Shown: positions 52,051-61,792 of the stretch, piece after piece | Layout: the number at the start of each line of letters is the position of its first letter | Numbering within the stretch: the first letter of the stretch is position 1 | Assembly: GCA_964432985.1 (NCBI GenBank) | Contig: CAYSPT010000005.1 | Span: forward strand, 65,438 to 129,437 | Length of the DNA: 64,000 nt | Origin: CAYSPT01 sp964432985 | GTDB lineage: Bacteria > Muiribacteriota > CAYSPT01 | Direction: 5' to 3' | Program-made: the position numbers and the translations under genes | Notes under the pieces: model-generated | Seen by the model: the letters and a program-made list of their open reading frames with translations, nothing else | Told to the model about the DNA's origin: nothing | Database searches by the model: none

Positions 52051-53049
52051 ATGATCGAAGTCGAAGGACTCACTAAACGGTACGATAGTTTTACTGCGGT
52101 AGACAATGTCTCTTTCCGGGTGGAGCGGGGGGAAATTCTCGGTTTTCTGGGACCGAACGCAGCGGGGAAAACCACCACCATGCGTGTCTTGACGGGATAC
52201 CATCCTCCCAGTGAAGGAACCGTCCGGGTGGCCGGATTCGATATTCTTGATCAGGGAATGGAAGCCAAGAAAAAGATAGGCTACCTACCAGAAAGGATTC
52301 CTCTGTACCACGACATGACGGTTCGTACCTATCTCGATTTTGTAGGAGAGTTGAAAGGGCTTCCCCGTCATGAACGGCGCGGAAGTGTCGGACGGGCAAT
52401 GGAGCGGGCCGGACTGGAAGACGTCACCACGGAGATAATCGGCAAGCTCTCGCGGGGATTCCGCCAGCGGGTGGCTATTGCTCAGTCCATCGTGCACAAC
52501 CCGGAAGTGATCGTGCTGGATGAGCCGACCCTGGGACTCGATCCGAGCCAGATTATCCAGGTCCGGAACCTTATCCGCTCCCTGGGCGGCGAGCACACGG
52601 TGATCCTTTCTACGCATATCCTCCCCGAGGTGAGCATGACCTGTAACCGGGTGGTGATCATCAATAAAGGCAAACTGGTGGCGGAGGGAACTCCCGATGA
52701 GCTTACCAGCCGCTTGAAGGGCGCCGAGCGGGTGTATATCGAAGTGGCGTGCGACGACCGTACAGCCCTGACGGATCTGCTCGGGTCATCCAGGGGAGTG
52801 ACCGGCGTGGAGCTCACAGAGACGTTCGGAGATGACCGGTTTGGATTTATCGTGGAAAGCAAGCTGTCCCGGGATGTGAGGCCCCAGGTCGCGGCGGCGG
52901 TTGTTGGCGCAGGGTATCGCCTTCTGGAACTCAGGTATGTGGGATTGAGCCTGGAGGAAATTTTTCTCGAACTCACCACCGAAGAGGAGCCACCAGACCG
53001 TGAAGCAGCCGTTGCACGAGGTGAGGAGAAGGAGGTGGTTGAATCGTGA
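52051..53049 (+). CDS. ABC transporter ATPase, GldA-like
   Basis: The 332-residue ATPase has Walker A GPNAAGKTT at 34-42, signature LSRGFRQR at 133-140, Walker B and D-loop VLDEPTLGLDP at 155-165 and the H-loop STHILPEV. The C-terminal 100 residues form an extra domain common in ABC-2 exporters. It fits the GldA/NatA/CcmA-type group. The next gene, its permease, overlaps by 4 bases. Confidence 0.93.
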   Translation: MIEVEGLTKRYDSFTAVDNVSFRVERGEILGFLGPNAAGKTTTMRVLTGYHPPSEGTVRVAGFDILDQGMEAKKKIGYLPERIPLYHDMTVRTYLDFVGELKGLPRHERRGSVGRAMERAGLEDVTTEIIGKLSRGFRQRVAIAQSIVHNPEVIVLDEPTLGLDPSQIIQVRNLIRSLGGEHTVILSTHILPEVSMTCNRVVIINKGKLVAEGTPDELTSRLKGAERVYIEVACDDRTALTDLLGSSRGVTGVELTETFGDDRFGFIVESKLSRDVRPQVAAAVVGAGYRLLELRYVGLSLEEIFLELTTEEEPPDREAAVARGEEKEVVES

Positions 53050-53816
53050 GAAACCTGTGGGCGATATTCAAAAAGGAAATCAGGCTTTATTTCGTCTCAC
53101 CTATCGCGTATGTGGTGGCGGGCATCTTCCTGGTCATTATGGGATATTTTTTCTATTCGCTGCTCGGTTTTTTTCACGGCGCGTGCGTTCAAGCTACCGG
53201 CTACGCCCATATGCAGGAGCGGCTCAATATCAATGAGTGGGTGGTGCGCCCGTTTTTCTACAACATGACCATTGCCATGCTCCTTCTGCTGCCGCTGCTG
53301 ACCATGCGACTCTTTGCAGAGGAGAAACGCCAGGGAACCTTTGAGCTGTTGTTCACGTCGCCTCTGGGTAACCTGGAGCTGATTCTGGGCAAGTTCGCAG
53401 CGTGCTTCTCGGTGTTTGCCGGTATGGTGACCATGACCGCTTTCTATCACCTGTTCCTGGGAGTGATTGGCAATCCCGATGTGGCGCCGATTATCACCTC
53501 GTACCTGGGTGTGCTGCTCATGGGAGCGGCCTTCATCGCCTTCGGAGAACTGGTATCGACCTTGACGCAGAACCAGGTAGTAGCGGCAGCCCTGGGATTC
53601 GGTGGCGTCATGCTTTTCTATGTCATCGGGTGGCTCGAACACCAGGCTAGCGGGCTGTCCAAACACGTGTTCAGGATACTGTCACTGATCAATCACATGG
53701 ATGACTTCAGTAAGGGGATAATCAGTACGGAGCATATCGTGTTCTATTTCAGCTTTATTTTCCTCTGGCTCTTTCTTACCGGGATATCCCTGGAGTCGAT
53801 AAGGTGGAGGGACTGA
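53046..53816 (+). CDS. ABC-2 type permease, GldF-like
   Basis: The 256-residue permease has about six membrane helices, with the conserved N-terminal FKKEIRLYFVSPIAYVVAGIFLV and the cytoplasmic-loop motif RLFAEEKRQGTFELLFTSPLGNLELILGKF. These features match GldF-type permeases. GTG start overlaps the ATPase gene by 4 bases. Confidence 0.92.
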   Translation: MRNLWAIFKKEIRLYFVSPIAYVVAGIFLVIMGYFFYSLLGFFHGACVQATGYAHMQERLNINEWVVRPFFYNMTIAMLLLLPLLTMRLFAEEKRQGTFELLFTSPLGNLELILGKFAACFSVFAGMVTMTAFYHLFLGVIGNPDVAPIITSYLGVLLMGAAFIAFGELVSTLTQNQVVAAALGFGGVMLFYVIGWLEHQASGLSKHVFRILSLINHMDDFSKGIISTEHIVFYFSFIFLWLFLTGISLESIRWRD

Positions 53817-53821
53817 CCGTG

Positions 53822-55474
53822 ATGGATAATAAAATAAAAGCTGGTGTCAAGAACATTCTGGGGTTGTCGGGGCTGTTTCTACTCCTGGCTTCCCTGGTGG
53901 CATACACCTTCGAAAGCTACGGTCACGCCTGGTCCACGTCGTTGCTTTTCGCCGCTCTGGTGCTGGTGCTGGGATACATGGGGATGCAGTTTGAAGCGTT
54001 TAAGAAATTCCTGCACCGTCGCTCGGCCCGGTTTGGTGCAAACATGATTCTTTACGTGGTGGTGGTATTGGGGATATTGATTACTGTCAATTACCTGGCC
54101 GAAAAGCATCGGTGGCGCTGGGATACCACCGAGTTGGGACTGTACACTCTGTCACCGCAGACGAAAAAGCTCCTCGCCGGACTTGAGAAGTCCATTGAAA
54201 TAACCGCTTTTTTCCCCGACGGCGCACCCCTGGGACAACTCACCAGGGAAATGCTTCAGCAATATACATACGAGTCGTCGCAGGTCACGTTCCGGATAGT
54301 GGATCCTGACAAAAACCCGGTAGAAACAAAGGCTATGAAAGCTGTCCCTGCCATGGTGTTTCTCAAATGCGGCGAACGGGAAGAGAAGTATATTGTCGAT
54401 CAGAAACCTACGGAAAACCAGCTCACCAACGCCATTCTGAAGGTGACCCGTGAGGGACAGAAAAAGGTATATTTCGTTGATGGGCATGGAGAGAAAAGCC
54501 TGGAGGATGATAGCACTGAAGGTCTGACGCTTCTGAAGGAAGCTCTCAAGGAGCTGAATTACCAGGTGGAGCCGCTGGTGCTCGTCCACCAGCCGTCGGT
54601 TCCCGACGATGCAGCGGTCGTGGTGGTGTGCGGTCCCGACAAGGAATTGCTCGAGCAGGAAGGAGCCCGGTTACGGGACTACGTAGCCCGGGGTGGTCGG
54701 CTCATCGTGCAAATCGACCCGGCACCAGCCGCCGCCATGGAAACATTTTTGACCGGTTACGGCGTGCTTCCGGGTGAAGGACTGGTGATCGATACTGTTT
54801 CCCAGATATTTGGAGTCAACTTCGTGTACGCCGCTGTCATGAACTATGATTCTCACCCCATCAATCAGGACTTCAACTACATTACCCTGTATCCGGAAGC
54901 CCGTCCGCTGAACATCGCCGAAGAGCTGCCCGCCGGTGTTCAGGTAATGCCACTGGCGACGACATCGGCTAACAGCTGGGCCGAGAAAGGGCCTTTGCAG
55001 GGTGAGGTCAGCTTCGATTCCGAACAGGATGTACAGGGACCGGTCACCCTGGCCGTAGTGGTAAACGTCCGCGCTGAAAACGCCGCGGGTGGAGCGTCGG
55101 AAACCAACAGCAGGGAAGAAGATACCGGGAACGACCGCCTGTCCACCGGTGATGCCTTAAGCGATGAGGCTGCAGCCGTGTCGGCGGTACCCGGTCTCCC
55201 GAAAGAGATCAACGGACTCATGGTGGTCTTCGGGGACTCCGATTTCGTTACCAACAAGTACCTCACTTTCCAAGGGAACCTTTCGTACTTTCTCAACAGT
55301 GTCCACTACCTTGCCGGTGAAGAAGACCTGGTGGCTATCAGTCCCAAACAGATACAGAACAGGACTTTGCTTCTCACCGATGAGCAGCGGACCACCGCTT
55401 TCTGGCTCATAGTGTTTCCACCGTTCGTGGTGGGAACGGCCGGGATCATGGTCTGGCTGAGCAGAAGGGGGTAA
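53822..55474 (+). CDS. GldG-like membrane protein with ABC-type extracytoplasmic domain
   Basis: The 550-residue protein has three N-terminal membrane helices, then a periplasmic GldG domain beginning RWDTTELGLYTLSPQTKKLLAGLEKSIEITAFF and the GPDKELLEQEGARLRDYVARGGRLIVQIDP block, and a C-terminal helix (FWLIVFPPFVVGTAGIMVWLSRRG). GldG family members pair with GldA/GldF exporters. ATG 53822 or the adjacent GTG 53819 could start; GGTGGAGG is 9-12 bases upstream. No other gliding (gld/spr) genes are present, so a motility role is not supported. Confidence 0.88.
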   Translation: MDNKIKAGVKNILGLSGLFLLLASLVAYTFESYGHAWSTSLLFAALVLVLGYMGMQFEAFKKFLHRRSARFGANMILYVVVVLGILITVNYLAEKHRWRWDTTELGLYTLSPQTKKLLAGLEKSIEITAFFPDGAPLGQLTREMLQQYTYESSQVTFRIVDPDKNPVETKAMKAVPAMVFLKCGEREEKYIVDQKPTENQLTNAILKVTREGQKKVYFVDGHGEKSLEDDSTEGLTLLKEALKELNYQVEPLVLVHQPSVPDDAAVVVVCGPDKELLEQEGARLRDYVARGGRLIVQIDPAPAAAMETFLTGYGVLPGEGLVIDTVSQIFGVNFVYAAVMNYDSHPINQDFNYITLYPEARPLNIAEELPAGVQVMPLATTSANSWAEKGPLQGEVSFDSEQDVQGPVTLAVVVNVRAENAAGGASETNSREEDTGNDRLSTGDALSDEAAAVSAVPGLPKEINGLMVVFGDSDFVTNKYLTFQGNLSYFLNSVHYLAGEEDLVAISPKQIQNRTLLLTDEQRTTAFWLIVFPPFVVGTAGIMVWLSRRG

Positions 55475-55480
55475 AAAGCA

Positions 55481-56974
55481 GTGCGCTGGCGCAATACCAT
55501 TGTCGGTCTCTTTATTTTCCTGGGACTGCTGTCCTACGTGTATTTCGTCGAGGTGAATCGGGATGTTGAAGACGGGCAGCATCTGACGGAGTTCGACGAG
55601 CAGGACATCCAGTCCGTGACGCTGGTATCGGGCGGTGAACCGGTGGTGCTGGTCCGTGACGAGCATGATAGTAAAGAGTTCAAAATTGTCAAACCGGTAT
55701 CCTGGCCGGCGGACAGGATAGCAGCCAGGGCTGTTTTTTCGGCAGCAGCAGGGCTCGTCTCGGTAAAAAGTTTTGATTCAAGTGGTTTGAATCGGACTGA
55801 TTTCGGCCTCGAACCTCCGGTCACCACCATCGAGGTGAATGTGGCAAAAAAAAACGACCTGATAACCATCTATCTGGGTGACCCGAATCCCTCGGAGGAG
55901 AAGCGGTATGTGTCTGTGCAAGGGCAGCCGCGGATACACCTGGTAAACGCATACAAGGTCAAAGCATTTAACAAGACGCTGCTCGATCTCAGGTTGAAGG
56001 ACATCGTGACGGGACTGGGGGCGCAGAAGATAAACAGCATCGAGATCAGTCGGCCGTCACAGGGCTCACCTGTGTGCCTGTCCCGACCGCAGGACGGTGA
56101 CGGATGGAGGATTACCTTGCCGTTTGAGGACCGGGCTGATACGGTAGAGGTTCGGAACTTTTTGTATGACGTTATCGGTATAAAGGCCGAGGATTTCGTG
56201 GATAAACCCGCGCCTGATGCAGAATCGTACGGACTGGATCGGCCCCTCATTACCGTGACACTCAGGACGGCGGAGGGTGAACGCGCCTGTGAGCTTTCCA
56301 TCGGGGTTTCACCGGACGGTAAACACTTTGTCAGCAAGGACGGCGAGAAAACGCTTTTCACGATACATGCTACCTCGGCTGACGACCTGCTCACAATAGG
56401 AGAGGATCAGTTGCGGGACCATCGGGTCTTCGGATTCAATACCAATTCCGCTCAAAAAGTGGAGATTCGGTACCCGGGCCGAAGCCTTGTCTTGCTGCAT
56501 CAGGCTGTTGAGGGCGTCTGGAAACAGGCCGTGACCGGACAGACAGTGGAACGCGCCGGCGTGGCAGCGTTTCTAAAAAAACTGGGTGACCTGAAAGCAC
56601 AGGATTTTACCGACGATGTGCCGGCGGATGAGACACCAGCTCCTCGGGAAGAAACAGGAATAGAAATACTGCTGACCGGCCCTGCTGGCAACGAGCCCTA
56701 CACCGTCACTATTGTACCCGGTGTCCCTGAAGAGACTTGCGCTCTGGTTACGGTCCCCGACCGTAAGGCGCATCTGGTTATTCCGGGGGACTTCGTGGAC
56801 ATGGTACAAGGCTTTCTTACTACTACTATCCCTGCGGGAACAGCTACTTTCCCGGCAGGAGATATGAATGATAAAGAAGTGCACGATAAAAAAGTGCGCT
56901 TTAAACCGGACGGAACGAGTGTCCCTGGACCACAGGAGAAGTCCGTACCGGAAAAAAAGGTGGAACCGGAATGA
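55481..56974 (+). CDS. DUF4340-family membrane-anchored protein
   Basis: The 497-residue protein has one N-terminal membrane helix (IVGLFIFLGLLSYVYFV) and tandem beta-rich modules of about 150 residues: QDIQSVTLVSGGEPVVLVR, FKIVKPVSWPADRIAARAVFSAAAGL, FGLEPPVTTIEV, repeated with GLDRPLITVTLRT. This matches DUF4340, usually found next to GldG-type proteins. Short repeat NDKEVHDKKV near the C-terminus. It is extracytoplasmic; function unknown. GTG start lies 6 bp after the previous stop; ATGA overlap with the next gene. Confidence 0.88.
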   Translation: MRWRNTIVGLFIFLGLLSYVYFVEVNRDVEDGQHLTEFDEQDIQSVTLVSGGEPVVLVRDEHDSKEFKIVKPVSWPADRIAARAVFSAAAGLVSVKSFDSSGLNRTDFGLEPPVTTIEVNVAKKNDLITIYLGDPNPSEEKRYVSVQGQPRIHLVNAYKVKAFNKTLLDLRLKDIVTGLGAQKINSIEISRPSQGSPVCLSRPQDGDGWRITLPFEDRADTVEVRNFLYDVIGIKAEDFVDKPAPDAESYGLDRPLITVTLRTAEGERACELSIGVSPDGKHFVSKDGEKTLFTIHATSADDLLTIGEDQLRDHRVFGFNTNSAQKVEIRYPGRSLVLLHQAVEGVWKQAVTGQTVERAGVAAFLKKLGDLKAQDFTDDVPADETPAPREETGIEILLTGPAGNEPYTVTIVPGVPEETCALVTVPDRKAHLVIPGDFVDMVQGFLTTTIPAGTATFPAGDMNDKEVHDKKVRFKPDGTSVPGPQEKSVPEKKVEPE

Positions 56975-59049
56975 AATTTACTGTCATGGTGAGAAACCGG
57001 CTGACCAATCCACTGGTGCAGCTTGGTATGATTCTGCTGGGTTTTTATATTATTCTGTGCATGCCGTGGTGCGGCCGCATGCACGCTTCGGCTCCTCCGC
57101 AGGCGGACTCAGCTAAACGAATAGCAGCCACGGTGAGTGTGAAATCCGCGTCCACCTCCCGGGCGGTTGCACAAAAAGGTAGCCAGCTGGATTCGCCAGA
57201 ACCTCAGCCCCACTCGTTTCTTAAGGTGGACGAAATTGAGACCGGCGACACAGGATATGGCTTTACGGTGTTCAAAGGAAGAACTATCGAACGGTTCGAT
57301 GTGGTCATCCTGGGCGTGCTCAAAAAAGCGTTCATGGGAGGAGACATAATCCTGGCCCGTCTTTCAGGGGGGCCGCTTGAAAAAACAGGGATTATCGCCG
57401 GTATGAGCGGGAGCCCTGTATATATAAAAGGACAGTTGATTGGCGCGGTGGCGTATGGATGGTATTTCGCCAAGGAGCCCATTTGCGGGATTACCCCTAT
57501 TCACGAAATGCTCCAGATCCTTCAACAGGATGAGAAAGAAGGGCCTGAACCCATGGAGCCTCCGGTCGGTTTGGGATTTCGAATGCCGGAAAAACACAGC
57601 GACGGTACTTCCTCGTCTCAAGACAGCGCTTCACAGTCATACAGCGGTCTGAGGTTAATTGAGACGCCGGTCATGTTCTCCGGGTTCTCCCGGGAAGTGG
57701 TTCAGCGGGCCGGCCGGACACTTCAACAGTACGGCATGACCCCTATGTATTCAGGAACAGGCTTGATAGACACAGTTACTGCTGCCGGAGTACAGTCACC
57801 TCAAAACGATGATGTTTCAAAGGATGACGGTTCGAAGGATAACGGTTCGCAGACAGGGGAACCTGGAAAAACCGAAGAATCCGGTCTCACCGTAACATCC
57901 CATCCTACCGCCCCGTTTGAGCCCGGAGCGCCGTTGGGAGTTGTCATGGTCAGCGGCGACAGGCGGATTACCGGGGTGGGAACGCTCACCTACCGCCGCG
58001 ACGACGTGGTGCTGGCATTCGGTCATTCCATGTTTGCTGCTGGTCCCCTGGATGTGCCCATGACACACGCCTCGGTGGAAACCTGTCTTGCCAGCGTGGC
58101 GGCATCATTTAAGCTCGCCACACCCGGTCCGGTGGTCGGCCGGGTCGTCAACGATAGGCGGCCTGGTATCGTGGGGCACGTGGGAGAATCCCCTGCCTCT
58201 GTCTCGTTCGTCATGAAGATGGTCCCGGATGAAGACGCCGATGTGACCTACTCTGTGGATGTGATGCGGCACGATATTCTGACTCCCATGCTTCTGGAAT
58301 GGGTCCTGGACGACGCCCTTGGGGAAACCGGCCGGCAGTTGGGAAAATTGACGTTGTACTCAAAGCTTCGATTCGATGTCGAGGGCCACGGAACACTGGA
58401 ATTTCCAGAGACCTGTGCCGCTCAGGAATCCCCCTGGTTTCTCGCTTCGTACATTCTCAGACCGCTTGAAGCCGTGTGGGTCAATCCCCTGGAAAAAGTA
58501 CGAATCACTTCGGTGGAAGCAGATATCCGGGTGAGCAAGAAGTTCCGCGCAGCGGTAATCGAAGAAATCCGGCTTGGAAGCCCCCGGGCCAAACCCGGGG
58601 ATGATGTCACTGTCTCTGTTGTTCTTAAGCCCTACCGGGGCAGGAAGATCGTGCGGTCTCTCGATATCAATGTGCCGCATTCAGCAGTGCCAGGGGATAT
58701 CGAAGTCATAGCTTGTGACGCCGAAACTGCCTTTGAACAAGAGCGGTCAAGGTCTCCGATGCTGTTCGAACCAACAACGCTTCAAGGGCTGATCGCAATG
58801 CTTGAATTAAAAGAAGACAACCGGAACGTCGTGGTGGCTCTGTCGGTGCCAACCGAAGGTTTAATGGTTGGTGACCGCCAGATGCCCCGGCTGCCGGAAT
58901 CGGTTCGGGAGGTGCTCACCGCCGCCCCGAGCGATGGAGATGTCGGACCGCTTGTTCATCATGAAACGTGGACCGTGGAAACGGGTTACATGATCGAGGG
59001 GAGCCGGACGGCCATACTGACTATTATTCCCGAGGAGAGTGATTTTTAA
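56971..59049 (+). CDS. S55 (SpoIVB-like) peptidase-type protein with swapped motif order
   Basis: After a membrane anchor or signal (LVQLGMILLGFYIILCMPW), residues about 90-170 hold GDTGYGFTVF...RFDVVILGVL...GGDIILARLSGGPLEKTGIIAGMSGSPVYI, with the candidate nucleophile in GMSGSP at 144-149 (Ser146 or Ser148). Residues about 330-365 hold GVGTLTYRRDDVVLAFGHSM with candidate His352. In SpoIVB the GTLT/GH block precedes GMSGSP, so the order is reversed here. A disordered Asp/Ser/Lys-rich linker lies between, and a beta-rich C-terminal domain follows. The 692-residue protein is probably a periplasmic or surface protease or scaffold. Confidence 0.82.
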   Translation: MKFTVMVRNRLTNPLVQLGMILLGFYIILCMPWCGRMHASAPPQADSAKRIAATVSVKSASTSRAVAQKGSQLDSPEPQPHSFLKVDEIETGDTGYGFTVFKGRTIERFDVVILGVLKKAFMGGDIILARLSGGPLEKTGIIAGMSGSPVYIKGQLIGAVAYGWYFAKEPICGITPIHEMLQILQQDEKEGPEPMEPPVGLGFRMPEKHSDGTSSSQDSASQSYSGLRLIETPVMFSGFSREVVQRAGRTLQQYGMTPMYSGTGLIDTVTAAGVQSPQNDDVSKDDGSKDNGSQTGEPGKTEESGLTVTSHPTAPFEPGAPLGVVMVSGDRRITGVGTLTYRRDDVVLAFGHSMFAAGPLDVPMTHASVETCLASVAASFKLATPGPVVGRVVNDRRPGIVGHVGESPASVSFVMKMVPDEDADVTYSVDVMRHDILTPMLLEWVLDDALGETGRQLGKLTLYSKLRFDVEGHGTLEFPETCAAQESPWFLASYILRPLEAVWVNPLEKVRITSVEADIRVSKKFRAAVIEEIRLGSPRAKPGDDVTVSVVLKPYRGRKIVRSLDINVPHSAVPGDIEVIACDAETAFEQERSRSPMLFEPTTLQGLIAMLELKEDNRNVVVALSVPTEGLMVGDRQMPRLPESVREVLTAAPSDGDVGPLVHHETWTVETGYMIEGSRTAILTIIPEESDF

Positions 59050-61628
59050 GTGAAACGGTTTGGTGGAGCGGCGTGGTGTCTCTTCCTTGGCGCTGTTTTA
59101 ATTCTCTCGTTTTTGGCTGCTCGTCCGGCTGGATCGGCTACTCTGGAAGACAGCCACGTTGATACGTTTCGCCAGGGGCGTTTCCATGGTGTGGCTCTCG
59201 ATTCCCGGGGGTACCTGGAACTGGCTCCGGAATTGACCGGAGTTGCTGCCCCCGGCCGACAAATGATCTGGTGCACGGTTTCGGGGGACGGTGGCGCCTG
59301 GTTTGCCGGGTGCGGGAACGAGGGACTTGTGCTCAAGGTGACGGAACAGAGTAAGGTAGAGCAGTATTACCAGACCGGCGAACTCGGAGTGTTGAGTCTC
59401 CTGCCGCTTGAAAACGGCGAGTTGCTTGCCGGGACGGCTCCCAACGGCCTCCTTGTTAGGATTTCGGAAAAAGAAAAGGGCTCCATCCTGGCAGAAACTG
59501 GTGCCAGCTATATCTGGTGTCTCATGAAGTATGAAGACAAGGTTCTGGCTGGAACCGGTCCGGAAGGAAAAGTTCTCCAGATCGATCAGGATGGGACGGT
59601 AGAGGAACTTGCTCGCGTCGAGGAGCACCATGTACTGTGTATGACCGCCGGTAAAAGCGGTACGGTTTATCTGGGTGTCAGCGGTACCGGTACCGTGTAT
59701 ACGTTGAAACCTGAAACAGGTATTCCCCGGGTACTGGCCAGGCTGGCCCGGGCTGATATACGGGTTCTTAAAATGTATGATGACGGCGAGATGCTGGCGG
59801 TGGCTGCCGGAGGTGAACCACGGGATAACGGAGCACCTGACGGTGATGAAGAGATGGGGCAGGCTGTTCCTGAAGAACGCGGCAATGAAAGAAAAGCCGG
59901 GGCGGGCTCCGCCGCTCCGGATGGAAAAAAAATCATGGAATCAGATGGAGAATCCGCGAAACATCCCGGCGGTCATACAGTTGTCGATGTCGGGCAGAAG
60001 AAGTCTGTTCATGTAGAAGTGCCCGGTAGAGCCCAGGAAGTGCCCGGTAGAGCCCNNNNNNNNNNNNNNNNNNNNNNNNNNNNNNNNNNNNNNNNNNNNN
60101 NNNNNNNNNNNNNNNNNNNNNNNNNNNNNNNNNNNNNNNNNNNNNNNNNNNNNNNAAGTCTGTTCATGTAGAAGTGCCCGGTAGAGCCCAGGAAGTGCCC
60201 GGTAGAGCCCCGGAAATGTCCGCTTTGGAACCTGACCCTACCGTGGCCGAACAGAGGCCCGGTAGGGAGAAACGAGGGCCGGAAGAAGCGGAAACCTCAC
60301 CGGTGCAATCTCCCGACGAGGAGCCGTCTTCTCCTCCCGATGAAGGTGGTGGAGAGGAAGGAGGGGCTCCTTCCATGTCCGGGGTCACCGGGGAAGGGGC
60401 GGGAGTGGTGTACTGTCTCACCCCTGACGGATTGGCCACCGTGCTGGCGGAATTCAACGAGATGATCCTGGCAGCGGCTCCCGGAAGAAACGGCAGCGTC
60501 ATTGCCGGCGGGGCAGAAAAAGGAAGAATTTATCAGGTGGACCGTGACGGCACCGTCAAGTATCTTGGCCGGACCGATGCGGAACAGGTTATGGATATCA
60601 GGGCGCTTCCCGACGGCCGGTTACTGGCCGCCACTGGAAATCCGGGAGAGCTCTGGCTTATTTCCGCTTCACCGGCTGAATCGGGAACGTATACGTCCCG
60701 TGTGCTTGATTCGGGAGGGAATTCTTACTGGGGAGCTTTCTACTGGGTGGGCAGTCTCCCTGACGGGGCCACAGTGGTTTTCAGCACCAGGACCGGCCGG
60801 AAACCCCGGCCTGATGACACCTGGAATCCGTGGGGCGATCTGGGTGCTGAGTCGGGAGAAAAGGTTTTGTCCGAGCCGGGCCGGTACCTGCAGTACCGCC
60901 TGAAACTGAACCCGTCACCCTCTGGCGAATCGCCTTCGGTGCACCGTCTCACCTTCCATTACCGTAAGCCCAACCAGGCTCCGAGAATGAAGCCCCCAAC
61001 CGTGTCGTTTCAAGCTCCTTCACCCCCTGGAGGGAACAACGAAAGCCCCCCTCCATACATGGCAGAAATCGCCTGGGAAGCCACCGATGCCGATGAAGAC
61101 CCGCTTCAGTTCGACGTGGAACTGGTGAGCCTGGACCATCATTTTGCGTACCCGATGACCCGGGACAGCATCAGCCAGACATCGCTCACCTGGGATTTCC
61201 GCGGCGTACCCGACGGGTGGTACCAGATCCGCGTCACAGCCAGCGACCGGGTAGCCAGAGGTGTCTCAGCGGAAGGCACCGGTGACGCGTTGTCCACTCC
61301 GTTTAAAGTGGACAACACTCCACCGGTAGTTACCCTGGAAACCGCCGCTTACGATGAGAAAACCGGGAAGTGGTCGGTGACGGTCTCCGTCGAGGACAGG
61401 ATGTCCCGGATTCACGGTATCAGAGTTTCTCTCGATGGTGAACAGTGGGAGATGCTTGCTTCCGAGGACGAATTGTTTGATGGTCCGTCCGAGACGGCGG
61501 TGTGGCAAGGCAGTGTTGATAAAAAAGATAAAACTGACCCTAAAAACGGGAAAGACCGGCACTCGCTGGTGGTGCAGGGGTGGGATGAAAAAGGCAACGT
61601 CGGTGCTGGTGCCACCGTTTTTCCATAG
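59050..61628 (+). CDS. Secreted beta-propeller-like protein, spanning an assembly gap
   Basis: After collapse of the gap, the frame gives 807 residues. A signal peptide (FLGAVLILSFLAARPAGSA) precedes propeller-like blades (GAWFAGCGNEGLVLKVTEQ, GELLAGTAPNGLLVRIS, KVLAGTGPEGKVLQIDQDG, TVYLGVSGTGTVYTLK), a long disordered Glu/Pro-rich insertion containing EVPGRAQEVPGRA, more blades, then fibronectin-like domains (PYMAEIAWEATDADEDPLQFDVEL, NTPPVVTLETAAYDEKTGKWSVTVSVED). GTG starts just after the S55 stop. The end (DEKGNVGAGATVFP) is echoed 160 bp downstream. It may be the surface product of the operon. Confidence 0.78.
60056..60155. other. Assembly gap (100 N) in the propeller gene, 55-bp flanking overlap
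   Basis: Bases 60001-60055 recur at 60156-60210 and contain the tandem motif GTGCCCGGTAGAGCCC. The repetitive flanks mean that repeat units may be missing, but the frame joins cleanly. Confidence 0.9.
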
Positions 61629-61740
61629 GAATCCCAAGAAGGCCGGTTACTTTCTATTGTGCTGGTATGACATGATTCAGTAACGGTGCCTGTCAATCCC
61701 GCCCTCGAGCAAGTGCGGACATTGTCCGGGCGTAGAAAGT

Positions 61741-61788
61741 GAGGATGAAAAAGGGAACGCCGGCGCCGGGGCTATCATATTTCCGTAG
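61741..61788 (+). pseudogene. Remnant copy of the propeller gene 3' end
   Basis: These 48 bases encode EDEKGNAGAGAIIFP and a stop, aligning with the propeller gene end WDEKGNVGAGATVFP and stop at 61581-61628. About three quarters of bases match and most differences fall in third codon positions. The 112 bp between the copies show no clear gene. This looks like the end of a decayed tandem paralogue or a diverged tail duplication. Confidence 0.75.
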
Positions 61789-61792
61789 AGAA

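Noticed and set aside
52051..55474. Gliding-motility locus (Gld)
   Set aside because: Only GldA/GldF/GldG-type exporter parts are present; no GldJ, GldK, GldL, GldM, GldN or Spr homologue is seen, and these ABC families occur in non-gliding bacteria.
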